Shown here piece after piece: positions 7,307-15,925 of a stretch of 64,000 bases of DNA; the stretch's first letter is position 1; the number at the start of each line of letters is the position of its first letter. Under the pieces are notes generated by a model. It saw only the letters and a program-made list of their open reading frames with translations, was not told where the DNA came from and did not search any database. Position numbers and translations under genes: made by a program. This stretch comes from Streptomyces sp. CB02261 (GTDB lineage Bacteria; Actinomycetota; Actinomycetes; Streptomycetales; Streptomycetaceae): the NCBI RefSeq assembly GCF_001905665.1, contig NZ_LIVX01000003.1, forward strand, positions 381,478 through 445,477, in the 5' to 3' direction.

Positions 7307-9085
7307 CTACCGCGCCTCGACCTCGTACGACTTCTTCTCGATCAGCTTGCCGTCCTTGAAACAGAACCGGAAGACGGGCTCCGTCTCGAAGGTCTCACTC
7401 ATCTCCGAGGACATCAGCACCAGACAGTCGGCGCCCTCCGGTCTGGCGGGCCCCTTGCCGCTGAGACCCGCGGTGGCGATCGTGTCGCCCGAAGGGAGCT
7501 GGTCACGGACCTCCTTCTCGGACGTCCCCACCTTCACCGCGTCGTACTGCGCGGGTTCGATCATGCCCTCCTTCAGCGACCCCATCAGGAAGTAGAGGCC
7601 GAATCCCGCCGCCACCAGTAGCAGTACGAGCGCCGCGAACGCGATCCCGCAGCCCAGTGCGATCGAACCGCCCGTGCTTCTGCCCCTGCCCCCACGCATC
7701 GCCATCGCGAGCTCCCGCTCCGTGAACGTCCAGTCGGCCGGTCCGACCGCGACCGGACGACCATCGCCCACCAGCGGCTTCGTGGTCTGCTGCCGGAAGT
7801 CGTCGGCCACATCGACCAAAGGCGCCGGCTCCGCGACGGGCGCCGCCCCGTACGGCAGCATCCCGGCCACCCGGAACCCCCCGCCGTCGGCCGGACCCGC
7901 GTGGCACATGCCGCCCACCAGACGGGCCCGCTCGGCCAGTCCGTCCAGTCCCTGCCCGCCGCTGACCACGTCCTTCGAGGGCCCGTCCGTCGGACGCTCG
8001 TTGAGGACCTCCACCACGAAGGTGTCGGGCTCGTAGCGCAGTTCGACGCCGATCGGCGCGCCCGGAGCGTACTTGTAGGCGTTGGTCAGCGCCTCCTGCA
8101 CGATCCGGTACGCGGCGTGGTCGGCGGCCGGTGCCAGCGTCCGCTCGTCCCCCGACCGTCTCAGCCCCACCGAGGTGCCGGACGCCCGCGCCGCCTCCAC
8201 GAGCCCCTCGATGCCCGCGATGCCCCGCGCGGCCCTCCCCGTCTCGTCCCCGGCCCGCCCGGGTGCCAGGGGTGTCCCGTCGACGGCCTCGACGCCGTCG
8301 CGGAGTATCCCGACGACCTCCCGCAGCTCGTGCATGGCGGTCACCGACGCGTTCCGCAGGACCCCGACCACCTCGCGCTGCCGCTCGCTCAGCTCCCGGT
8401 CCACCTCCAGGGCGCCCGTGTGCACGGCGATGAGGGCCAGTTGGTGCCCGAGACTGTCGTGCATGTCCTGGGCGATGCGCTGCCGCTCCCGCAGCCGCGC
8501 CTGCCAGGCCACCATCGTGCGCTCCCGCAGCAGCTGCGCGTTGCGCTCCTGGAGCGCGTGCAGGAGGGTCCTTCGCTGCGTCCAGTAGCGGTGGGCGAGG
8601 CCCGGGGCCAGGGTGGTGCCCAGGTAGTAGAGGGTCGCCGTGAGGGCGATGGCGAGCAGCCGCTGGCGGTCCCAGGGCCCGACGAGGCTCCCCCCGACGT
8701 TCAGGACGAAGGCGGCGATGTACGCGGCGAGCGCCTGCCCGGCGCCCGCGATGTACCGCCCGGACGACCAGCCGACGACGAGCAGCAGGGGCCCGAAGCC
8801 GGGCACGAAGGGCGTCAGCCCGGCGGTCAGGACGAGCACGCTCGCCGGAAGTCTGCGCCGCACCAACGACAGCACGGCGGAACCGGCGGCCACCGCGGCC
8901 AGCCTCCAGCCCTCACCGCCCAGCAGGTCCTCGGTGCCGGCGCCGAGCAGCGCGACGACGGCGGCGAGCGCCAGCTCGCCGGTGGTCCTGCGCCCCGACC
9001 ACTGCCCCGGTACCGCGAACCAGGCCCACCCGGCGGCGAGCAGGGCCCCCGGCCCGTACGAACTCCGGGCCCCCGACTTCGACAT
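7307..9085 (-). CDS. sensor histidine kinase (HisKA_3) with extra C-terminal membrane/exported domain
   Basis: About 592 residues. Several N-terminal membrane segments are followed by a HisKA_3 dimerisation helix, RQRIAQDMHDSLGHQLALIA, with the phospho-accepting His. The HATPase domain carries the N-box EALTNAYKYAPG and G-box SGGQGLDGLAER. Most NarX-like kinases end at a segment like GGGFRVAGMLPYG. Here about 180 residues follow: a linker, a strong membrane helix (FAALVLLLVAAGFGLYFLMG) and about 80 exported residues starting near VKVGTSEKEVRDQLPSG, reminiscent of SmpA/BamE-type domains. The ATG at 9085 is chosen; an upstream in-frame extension to 9187 overlaps non-conserved sequence. Upstream of its response regulator. 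Confidence 0.85.
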   Translation of the reverse strand: MSKSGARSSYGPGALLAAGWAWFAVPGQWSGRRTTGELALAAVVALLGAGTEDLLGGEGWRLAAVAAGSAVLSLVRRRLPASVLVLTAGLTPFVPGFGPLLLVVGWSSGRYIAGAGQALAAYIAAFVLNVGGSLVGPWDRQRLLAIALTATLYYLGTTLAPGLAHRYWTQRRTLLHALQERNAQLLRERTMVAWQARLRERQRIAQDMHDSLGHQLALIAVHTGALEVDRELSERQREVVGVLRNASVTAMHELREVVGILRDGVEAVDGTPLAPGRAGDETGRAARGIAGIEGLVEAARASGTSVGLRRSGDERTLAPAADHAAYRIVQEALTNAYKYAPGAPIGVELRYEPDTFVVEVLNERPTDGPSKDVVSGGQGLDGLAERARLVGGMCHAGPADGGGFRVAGMLPYGAAPVAEPAPLVDVADDFRQQTTKPLVGDGRPVAVGPADWTFTERELAMAMRGGRGRSTGGSIALGCGIAFAALVLLLVAAGFGLYFLMGSLKEGMIEPAQYDAVKVGTSEKEVRDQLPSGDTIATAGLSGKGPARPEGADCLVLMSSEMSETFETEPVFRFCFKDGKLIEKKSYEVEAR

Positions 9086-9218
9086 ATCGTCCACGCTCGC
9101 ACCGTAGGCCGGGGCCCGGTCGCCGGGCGTCTCTCTTTCGTCTCGTCCGCCGACGACCAAAGTCGCGGCCGGCCGCCCCGCCCTCACGTGGGAAGGCTCA
9201 CACGGACGCCGGACAACG

Positions 9219-9255
9219 CGGAAGCCCCGTAGGTCGATGACCTACGGGGCTTCCG
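9219..9255 (-). terminator. terminator downstream of tRNA-Leu
   Basis: A perfect inverted repeat, CGGAAGCCCCGTAGGTC (9219-9235) and its complement (9239-9255), with a 3-base loop. It lies directly 3' of the tRNA-Leu gene and upstream of the histidine kinase. Confidence 0.8.
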
Positions 9256-9257
9256 TC

Positions 9258-9344
9258 TGGTGCGCGAGGGGGGAGTTGAACCCCCACGCCCTTTCGGGCA
9301 CTGGAACCTGAATCCAGCGCGTCTGCCTATTCCGCCACCCGCGC
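9258..9344 (-). tRNA. tRNA-Leu (CAG anticodon)
   Basis: On the minus strand the 87-base gene begins GCGCGGGTGGCGGAA and ends with an encoded CCA (9258-9260). The acceptor stem GCGCGGG pairs with CTCGCGC. The anticodon stem CTGGA/TCCAG encloses TTCAGGT, giving anticodon CAG. A long variable arm (TGCCCGAAAGGGCG) and the T-arm GGGGGTTCAACTCCCCC mark it as a class II tRNA. Confidence 0.96.
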
Positions 9345-9757
9345 ATTGGGTGTGCTCCGGGCTCTCTCACTTTTCGGTGCGAGCGCCTGGCGACATCAGA
9401 AGATTAGCACGTCGCAGACCGTGGATTCACATCCGTTGTTTCGGCTCCGCTCGGGGAGACCAAGGTGAGGAAGGGACAGGAGCACGGAAGCGGGGAGGAG
9501 GTGAGAGGGGAGCAGAGGGGTAGGAGAGGGGAAGGAGAGGGAGGAAGGGGACGGACCGCCCCCGGACCCCGGACCGAGCCCCCCTTCGCACAGCCGGGTG
9601 CGGGACACTGTCCACAGGCCGCCTCTACGATCCGTGGGGAAAGCTTGTGAGAGGTGACACTCGTCCACAGGGCAGAGAAGGGGAACCAGCCGATTTCCCG
9701 ACGCGTGGATACGATCAGTAAGCAGTACCAGGACGACAACGACGGAGGAGGTGCCCC
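9345..9757. other. non-coding spacer with polypurine tract, upstream of fhaA
   Basis: No credible gene is present. From about 9462 to 9555 the plus strand is nearly all purine (repeats of GGGGAGG/GGAAGG-like units with few pyrimidines). Two one-mismatch DnaA-box-like nonamers, CTGTCCACA (9608-9616) and TCGTCCACA (9661-9669), follow. The promoter of the fhaA operon must lie here, but I cannot assign it. The RBS GGAGGAGGT precedes fhaA. Confidence 0.5.
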
Positions 9758-10633
9758 ATGGGAGTCCTGAAGCGTTTCGAGCAGCGTCTCGAAGGTCTGG
9801 TCAACGGCACCTTCGCCAAGGTCTTCAAGTCCGAGGTCCAGCCGGTCGAGATCGCCGGCGCGCTCCAGCGCGAGTGCGACAACAACGCGCAGATCTGGAA
9901 CCGCGAGCGGACCGTCGTCCCCAACGACTTCATCGTGGAGCTGAGCGCCCCGGACTACGAGCGCCTCAGCCCCTACTCGGGTCAGCTCGGCGACGAGCTC
10001 GCCGGCCTGGTCAGGGACTACGCGAAGCAGCAGCGGTACACCTTCATGGGCCCGATCAAGGTCCACCTGGAGAAGGCCGAGGACCTCGACACCGGCCTGT
10101 ACCGCGTCCGCAGCCGCACGCTGGCGTCGAGTACGTCACAGTCGCAGGCGCCCGCGGGCGGACAGCCCCACCATCAGCAGAGCCCGGCCCAGGGCGGCCG
10201 CGGCGGCTACGGGTACCCCCCGGCCGGCGCCCCGCCCATGCCCGCCGCTCCGCCTCCGGGCGCCCCCGGCCAGCGGCCGGGCGCCGCCGCGGGACGCCCC
10301 GCGGCCGGACCCGGTGCCATGCCGGGCCCCGGCACCCACGGCGGAGCGGGCACCCCGCGCCGCTGGATCGAGATCAACGGCACCCGCCATCAGATCTCCC
10401 GCCCGACCCTGGTCCTCGGCCGCAGCACCGACGCGGACGTGAGGATCGACGATCCCGGCGTCTCCCGCCGGCACTGCGAGATCCGGACCGGAACGCCCTC
10501 GACGATCCAGGATCTGGGATCCACCAACGGCATCGTGGTGGACGGGCAGCACACCACCCGCGCTACGCTCCGCGACGGCTCGCGGATCGTCGTGGGCAGC
10601 ACCACCATCGTTTACCGGCAAGCCGAAGGGTGA
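9758..10633 (+). CDS. fhaA: FhaA-like DUF3662/FHA domain protein
   Basis: The 291-residue protein has an N-terminal FhaA_N/DUF3662 domain (residues about 1-120, starting GVLKRFEQRLEGLVNGTFAK) and a Gly/Pro/Gln-rich linker (about 125-205). Its C-terminal FHA domain carries the phosphothreonine-binding motifs LGRSTDADVRI, SRRHCEI and GSTNG. In mycobacteria FhaA binds phosphorylated MurJ/MviN and regulates peptidoglycan synthesis. It is the first gene of an operon with fhaB (10-bp gap), pstP, ftsW and pbpA. Strong RBS GGAGGAGG; ATG start. Confidence 0.92.
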   Translation: MGVLKRFEQRLEGLVNGTFAKVFKSEVQPVEIAGALQRECDNNAQIWNRERTVVPNDFIVELSAPDYERLSPYSGQLGDELAGLVRDYAKQQRYTFMGPIKVHLEKAEDLDTGLYRVRSRTLASSTSQSQAPAGGQPHHQQSPAQGGRGGYGYPPAGAPPMPAAPPPGAPGQRPGAAAGRPAAGPGAMPGPGTHGGAGTPRRWIEINGTRHQISRPTLVLGRSTDADVRIDDPGVSRRHCEIRTGTPSTIQDLGSTNGIVVDGQHTTRATLRDGSRIVVGSTTIVYRQAEG

Positions 10634-10643
10634 AGCGGGGGCA

Positions 10644-11168
10644 ATGTCAGAGCTGACCCTTACGGTCATGCGGTTGGGTTTCCTGGCCGTTCTGTGGCTG
10701 TTCGTCATCGTGGCCGTCCAGGTCATCCGTAGCGACCTCTTCGGTACGCGGGTGACCCAGCGCGGTTCACGGCGCCAGGAGGCGCGACCTCAGCAGCAGC
10801 AGGCGCGGCAGGCCGCCGCGCCACCGCAGCAGCGCGGCCAGCAGAGCGCGGGCGGTGGGCGGCAGCGCCGTGGCGCCCCGACCAAGCTGGTCGTCTCCGA
10901 GGGCACCCTCACCGGCACGACCGTCGCCCTCCAGGGCCAGACGATCACGCTGGGCCGGGCGCACGATTCGACGATCGTGCTGGACGACGACTACGCGTCC
11001 AGCCGGCACGCCAGGATCTACCCGGACCGGGACGGCCAGTGGATCGTCGAGGATCTCGGGTCCACGAACGGCACGTATCTCGACCGGACCCGCCTCACCA
11101 CCGCCACACCGATTCCGCTGGGCGCGCCGATCCGCATCGGCAAGACCGTCATCGAGCTGCGGAAGTAG
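10644..11168 (+). CDS. fhaB: FhaB-like membrane-anchored FHA domain protein
   Basis: This 174-residue protein has an N-terminal membrane helix (about 7-29, LGFLAVLWLFVIVAVQVI) and a Gln/Arg-rich linker. Its C-terminal FHA domain carries LGRAHDSTIVLDDDYASSRH and DLGSTNGTYL. It is the counterpart of mycobacterial FhaB (FipA), which recognises phosphothreonine on division and cell-wall proteins. It sits between fhaA and the phosphatase gene. The 179-bp gap to pstP contains short ACCGGAGCGA-type direct repeats of unknown meaning. Confidence 0.9.
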   Translation: MSELTLTVMRLGFLAVLWLFVIVAVQVIRSDLFGTRVTQRGSRRQEARPQQQQARQAAAPPQQRGQQSAGGGRQRRGAPTKLVVSEGTLTGTTVALQGQTITLGRAHDSTIVLDDDYASSRHARIYPDRDGQWIVEDLGSTNGTYLDRTRLTTATPIPLGAPIRIGKTVIELRK

Positions 11169-11347
11169 TGCGACATCATGAATAGGCGCGAGCGGAGCGA
11201 GCACGTCGGGACGGTCCCCGCCACAGGCCGTGCCGCGCTCCCGACCGGAGCGAGCGAGGCGACCGGCGTGACCGGAGCGACCGGAGGGTGGGCAGTGTGG
11301 GTCGAGACCGGCTGTACCCCGATGCAGCGGCGACAGGGCAGGTGCGC

Positions 11348-12838
11348 ATGACTCTGTCCCTGCGATTCGCCGCGGGCTCGCACAAGGGCATGATCCGCGA
11401 GGGCAACGAGGACTCGGGCTACGCCGGTCCCCGGCTGCTCGCCATCGCCGACGGCATGGGCGGCCAGGCCGCCGGCGAGGTCGCCTCCTCGGAGGTGATC
11501 TCCACCCTCGTCACGCTCGACGACGACGTCCCTGGCTCCGACATCCTCACCTCGCTCGGTACGGCGGTGCAGCGCGCCAACGACCAGCTCCGGATGATGG
11601 TCGAGGAGGACCCGCAGCTGGAGGGCATGGGCACCACGCTCACCGCCCTCCTGTGGACCGGCCAGCGGCTCGGTCTCGTGCACGTCGGTGACTCGCGTGC
11701 CTACCTGCTCCGCGACGGCGTCCTCACCCAGATCACCCAGGACCACACCTGGGTCCAGCGCCTCGTCGACGAGGGCCGGATCACCGAGGAAGAGGCCACC
11801 ACGCACCCGCAGCGTTCGCTGCTGATGCGCGCGCTCGGCAGCGGTGACCACGTCGAGCCCGATCTCTCCATCCGTGAGGTCCGGGCCGGCGACCGCTACC
11901 TGATCTGCTCCGACGGCCTGTCCGGCGTGGTCTCGCACCAGACGCTCGAGGACACCCTCGCCAGCTACCAGGGTCCGCAGGAGACCGTGCAGGAGCTGAT
12001 CCAGCTCGCGCTGCGCGGCGGCGGCCCCGACAACATCACGGTGATCGTCGCCGACGTCCTCGACGTCGACGGCGGCGACACCCTCGCCGGTCACCTCAGC
12101 GACACCCCGGTCATCGTGGGCGCGGTCGCGGAGAACCAGGCCCAGCTGAACGACGGCGGGGCGATGCAGACCCCGGCCGGCCGGGCCTCCGGTCTCGGTC
12201 GCGCGGCCTCGCACCAGCAGCCGCCCGCCGGCGGTTTCGGTCCGCCCGGCAGCGGCGACGGCCAGGGCTACGGCGGCATGCCGCCGCAGGGCTCGTTCGA
12301 GTCGTACACGGAAGACGACTTCGTGAAGCCGCGCACCGGCCGGAAGTGGCTCAAGCGTTCGTTCCTGCTCGTCCTCGCCCTTGCGGTCGTCGGCGGCGGG
12401 CTCTACGGCGGCTGGCGCTGGACGCAGACGCAGTACTTCGTCGGTTCCAAGGACCAGCACGTGGCGCTGTACCAGGGCATCAGCCAGGACCTGGCGTGGG
12501 TGTCACTGTCGAAGGTCGAGAAGGACCACCCCGAGATCGAACTCAAGTACCTCCCCGCCTACCAGCGGAAGCAGGTCGAGGACACGATCGCGGGCGGCAG
12601 CCTCGGCAAGGCCCGGACGAAGATCGCCGAGCTGGCGGCGCAGGCCTCGGCCTGCAAGAAGTCCGAGCAGCGCCGCGAGGCCGCCGAGAAGGCGGCCGAC
12701 CAGGCGAGCAAGCCGCCGACCGAGAAGCCCGGCGACACCGCCACACCTGACCCCAAGCCCACCACAGCCGCTCCGTCCCCGGGTCCCACCCTCACCGCGG
12801 AGGAGCAGAAGCTGGCCTCGAACTGCGGCAAGCAGTAA
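11348..12838 (+). CDS. pstP: PP2C-family Ser/Thr phosphatase, membrane-anchored (PstP)
   Basis: About 496 residues. The PP2C domain (1-240) has the metal-binding motifs REGNEDSGY, IADGMGGQA, HVGDSRAYLL, SDGLSG and GGPDNITV. A Gly/Pro/Gln linker, a single membrane helix (about 335-360, FLLVLALAVVGGGLYGGW) and an extracytoplasmic tail ending in a Lys/Pro-rich region follow. In the family it dephosphorylates PknB and its substrates. The ATG giving MTLSLRFAAGSHKG is chosen because the PP2C fold begins there; an in-frame GTG at 11288 adds 20 unlikely residues. Part of the fha-pstP-ftsW-pbpA operon. Confidence 0.92.
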   Translation: MTLSLRFAAGSHKGMIREGNEDSGYAGPRLLAIADGMGGQAAGEVASSEVISTLVTLDDDVPGSDILTSLGTAVQRANDQLRMMVEEDPQLEGMGTTLTALLWTGQRLGLVHVGDSRAYLLRDGVLTQITQDHTWVQRLVDEGRITEEEATTHPQRSLLMRALGSGDHVEPDLSIREVRAGDRYLICSDGLSGVVSHQTLEDTLASYQGPQETVQELIQLALRGGGPDNITVIVADVLDVDGGDTLAGHLSDTPVIVGAVAENQAQLNDGGAMQTPAGRASGLGRAASHQQPPAGGFGPPGSGDGQGYGGMPPQGSFESYTEDDFVKPRTGRKWLKRSFLLVLALAVVGGGLYGGWRWTQTQYFVGSKDQHVALYQGISQDLAWVSLSKVEKDHPEIELKYLPAYQRKQVEDTIAGGSLGKARTKIAELAAQASACKKSEQRREAAEKAADQASKPPTEKPGDTATPDPKPTTAAPSPGPTLTAEEQKLASNCGKQ

Positions 12839-12864
12839 GCACCCGTAGGGGGCCTTTCACCACC

Positions 12865-14307
12865 ATGAGCGTTGTCACCAACACGACCACCATCGGCGCG
12901 ATCGAGGCGCCGAGCCGCCGCAACACCGAGCTGGCGCTGCTCGCGTTCGCCGTCGCCATCCCGGTGTTCGCGTACCTCAACGTGGGCCTGGCCATCGACG
13001 GCAAGGTCCCGGCCGGCATGCTCGGCTACGGGCTCGGGCTCGCCCTGCTCGCGGGCGTCGCCCACCTCGTGGTGCGGAAGTGGGCCCCGTACTCGGATCC
13101 GCTGCTGCTGCCCCTGGCGACCCTGCTCAACGGCATGGGCCTGGTGCTGATCTGGCGTCTCGACCAGTCCCCGCGTCTGATCGCGACGTCGATGCGGCTG
13201 TACAAGTCCTTCAGCCCCGACGCCCCCAGCCAGATGATGTACTCGGCGATCGGCATCGCCATGTTCGTGGGCGTCCTGCTGCTGCTGAAGGACCACCGCG
13301 TCCTCCAGCGCTACACGTACATCTCGATGGTGCTGTCCCTGATCCTGCTGCTGCTGCCGCTCGTCCCGGGCCTGGGCACGGACAGCTTCGGCGCCAAGAT
13401 CTGGATCCGCGTCGGCGGTTTCTCGATCCAGCCCGGTGAGTTCGCCAAGCTGGTCCTGGCGGTCTTCTTCTCCGGCTACCTGATGGTGAAGCGGGACGCC
13501 CTGGCTCTGGCCAGCCGCCGCTTCATGGGGCTCTACCTGCCCCGTGGCCGCGACCTCGGCCCGATCCTGACGATCTGGGCGGTCAGCCTTCTCATCCTGG
13601 TCTTCGAGAACGACCTCGGCACCTCGCTGCTGTTCTTCGGCATGTTCGTGATCATGCTGTACGTGGCGACCGAGCGGACCAGCTGGATCGTCATGGGTCT
13701 GCTGATGGCCGCCGTCGGAGCGGTGGCCGTGAGCTCCTTCGCCAGCCACGTCCAGTCCCGTGTGGCGGCCTGGCTCGACCCGTTCGAGTGCCTGAAGACG
13801 GCGCCCCCGAACAGCAACATGGCGTACGCGTGTGACCAGATGACCGAAGTCCTGATGTCCTTCGGTTCCGGTGGCATCCTCGGCACGGGCCTCGGTCAGG
13901 GCAACTCCGACCTGATCAGCTTCGCGGCCAACTCGGACTTCATCTTCGCCACCGTCGGCGAGGAGCTCGGCCTCGCCGGTGTGATGGTCTTCCTGCTCCT
14001 CTACGGGCTGATCATCGAGCGCGGTGTCCGCACCGCCCTCGCCGCCCGTGACCCCTTCGGCAAGCTGCTCGCGATGGGGCTCTCCGGCGCCTTCGCGCTG
14101 CAGATCTTCGTCGTCGCCGGCGGCGTGATGGGCCTCATCCCGCTCACCGGTATGACCATGCCGTTCCTCGCGTACGGCGGATCCTCCGTGATCGCCAACT
14201 GGGCTCTGATCGGCATCCTGATCCGGATCAGCGACACCGCGCGCCGTCCCGCGCCCGCGCCCGCCCCGTCCCCCGATGCCGAGATGACCCAGGTGGTCCG
14301 TCCGTGA
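12865..14307 (+). CDS. FtsW/RodA/SpoVE family peptidoglycan glycosyltransferase
   Basis: A 480-residue integral membrane protein of the SEDS family with about 12 membrane segments. Family signatures include KIWIRVGGFSIQPGEFAKL, FENDLGTSLLFFGMF and, near the C-terminus, GLIPLTGMTMPFLAYGGSS. SEDS proteins polymerise lipid II with a cognate class B PBP. Here the PBP gene follows with an ATGA overlap, so the two probably act as a pair. Whether it is the RodA or the FtsW paralogue cannot be decided from sequence alone; synteny with mycobacterial rodA favours a growth rather than division role. Confidence 0.9.
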   Translation: MSVVTNTTTIGAIEAPSRRNTELALLAFAVAIPVFAYLNVGLAIDGKVPAGMLGYGLGLALLAGVAHLVVRKWAPYSDPLLLPLATLLNGMGLVLIWRLDQSPRLIATSMRLYKSFSPDAPSQMMYSAIGIAMFVGVLLLLKDHRVLQRYTYISMVLSLILLLLPLVPGLGTDSFGAKIWIRVGGFSIQPGEFAKLVLAVFFSGYLMVKRDALALASRRFMGLYLPRGRDLGPILTIWAVSLLILVFENDLGTSLLFFGMFVIMLYVATERTSWIVMGLLMAAVGAVAVSSFASHVQSRVAAWLDPFECLKTAPPNSNMAYACDQMTEVLMSFGSGGILGTGLGQGNSDLISFAANSDFIFATVGEELGLAGVMVFLLLYGLIIERGVRTALAARDPFGKLLAMGLSGAFALQIFVVAGGVMGLIPLTGMTMPFLAYGGSSVIANWALIGILIRISDTARRPAPAPAPSPDAEMTQVVRP

Positions 14308-15770
14308 ACAAGCCGCTGCGCCGGGTCGCGATCTTCTGCGGCCTGCTCATCCTCGCCCTGCTCCTGCGGGACAACTGGCTCCAGTTCGTTCGCGCCGACG
14401 AGTTGAACGCCCACCCCGACAACACCCGCGTCCGGATCGAGCGGTACGCGAACCAGCGGGGCAACATCATCGTCGACGGCAAGCCGATCACCGGCTCCGT
14501 CGACTCCAAGGACCCGTACTACAAGTACAAGCGGACCTACACCGACGGCCCCATGTGGGCCCCGGTCACCGGCTACGCCTCGCAGGCCTACGACGCCAAC
14601 CAGATCGAGAAGATCGAGGACGGCATCCTCACCGGCAACGACGACCGGCTGTTCTTCGACCGGACCCTCGCCATGTTCACCGGCGAGAAGAAGAAGGGCG
14701 GCGACGTCGTCACCACCCTCAGCGGTGCCGCCCAGAAGGCCGCCTTCGAGGGACTCGGCGACAAGACCGGTGCCGTCGTCGCCATCGAGCCGAAGACCGG
14801 CAAGATCCTGGCGATGGCCTCCACCCCCTCGTACGACCCCTCCTCCTTCGCCGGCTACTCCGGCAAGGACGAGAAGGCCTGGGTGGCGCTGGAGAAGGAC
14901 AAGAACAAGCCGAAGCAGAACCGCGCGCTCCGCGAGATCTACCCGCCCGGTTCCGTCTTCAAGGTCGTCACCGCCGCCGCGGCGCTGGAGAACGGCAAGG
15001 TCACCGACATCAACGCGGCGACCGACACCCCCGACGGCTGGAAGATCCCGCTCTCCACCAAGGAGATGGTCAACCACGCCAGCGGCTGCGCCAACGCCAG
15101 CCTGAAGCGTGCCCTCGACATCTCCTGCAACTCGGTCTTCGCGAAGCTCGGCGACGACGTCGGCCGGGACAAGATGGTGGAGATGGCCGAGAAGTTCGGC
15201 TTCAACGCCGAGCAGTTCACCCCGGTCCGCTCCTCCGCCTCCGTCTACGACAAGAAGGCCGACCGCGGCGGCAACGCGCTCTCGTCCATCGGCCAGTTCA
15301 ACACCGCGACCACCCCGCTCCAGATGGCGATGGTCACGGCGGCGATCGCCAACGACGGCAAGCTGATGAAGCCGTACATGATCGACCAGCTGCGCGCCCC
15401 GAACGTCGACATCATCAAGCAGAACGAGCCGGAGGAGATGAGCCAGCCGGTCTCCCCGAAGAACGCCCAGCTCCTCCAGCAGATGATGGAGAGCGTCGTC
15501 GCCAACGGCACCGGCGGCAAGGCCGACCTCAACATGGAGGGCGTGAAGGTCGGCGGCAAGACGGGTACGGCGCAGCACGGCGACAAGAACGCCAAGCGCC
15601 CGTACGCCTGGTTCATCTCCTACGCGAAGACCGCCGAGGGCTCCCCGGTCGCGGTCGCCGTCATCGTCGAGGACTCGGCGGGCACCGACCGCGAGGACAT
15701 CAGCGGTGGCGGTCTCGCCGCCCCGATCGCGAAGGCCGTCATGAAGGCGGTCATGAAGAGCCGCGGCTGA
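14304..15770 (+). CDS. pbpA: class B penicillin-binding protein (PbpA)
   Basis: The 488-residue protein has an N-terminal membrane anchor (about 5-22), a short PBP dimerisation region, and a transpeptidase domain. The active-site motifs are SVFK (SxxK, in YPPGSVFKV), SCN and KTGTAQ, in the usual order. It cross-links peptidoglycan on the outer face of the membrane and is a beta-lactam target. Its start overlaps the SEDS gene stop (ATGA), implying translational coupling. A strong hairpin follows the gene at 15811-15851. Confidence 0.95.
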   Translation: MNKPLRRVAIFCGLLILALLLRDNWLQFVRADELNAHPDNTRVRIERYANQRGNIIVDGKPITGSVDSKDPYYKYKRTYTDGPMWAPVTGYASQAYDANQIEKIEDGILTGNDDRLFFDRTLAMFTGEKKKGGDVVTTLSGAAQKAAFEGLGDKTGAVVAIEPKTGKILAMASTPSYDPSSFAGYSGKDEKAWVALEKDKNKPKQNRALREIYPPGSVFKVVTAAAALENGKVTDINAATDTPDGWKIPLSTKEMVNHASGCANASLKRALDISCNSVFAKLGDDVGRDKMVEMAEKFGFNAEQFTPVRSSASVYDKKADRGGNALSSIGQFNTATTPLQMAMVTAAIANDGKLMKPYMIDQLRAPNVDIIKQNEPEEMSQPVSPKNAQLLQQMMESVVANGTGGKADLNMEGVKVGGKTGTAQHGDKNAKRPYAWFISYAKTAEGSPVAVAVIVEDSAGTDREDISGGGLAAPIAKAVMKAVMKSRG

Positions 15771-15810
15771 CGTCTCGGCCCCGTACGAGCCAGGTACCGG
15801 TCAGGTATCA

Positions 15811-15851
15811 GCTACCGGCCCCGGGCGGAAGGTCCTCCCGGGGCCGGTAGC
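15811..15851 (+). terminator. strong hairpin between pbpA and pknB
   Basis: Perfect 15-bp arms, GCTACCGGCCCCGGG (15811-15825) and CCCGGGGCCGGTAGC (15837-15851), flank an 11-base loop 40 bp after pbpA. It likely ends or attenuates the fhaA-pbpA transcript before pknB. Confidence 0.75.
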
Positions 15852-15925
15852 GTATGCGCGAACAGCACACACCGCCGGACCACCCATGGGTGCGGTCGGG
15901 ACAGACGGAGAGGGCTGGATTAGCT

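Noticed and set aside
11169..11347. ACCGGAGCGA-type short repeats between fhaB and pstP, as a possible regulatory array.
   Set aside because: The units are short, irregular and typical of high-GC spacer drift.
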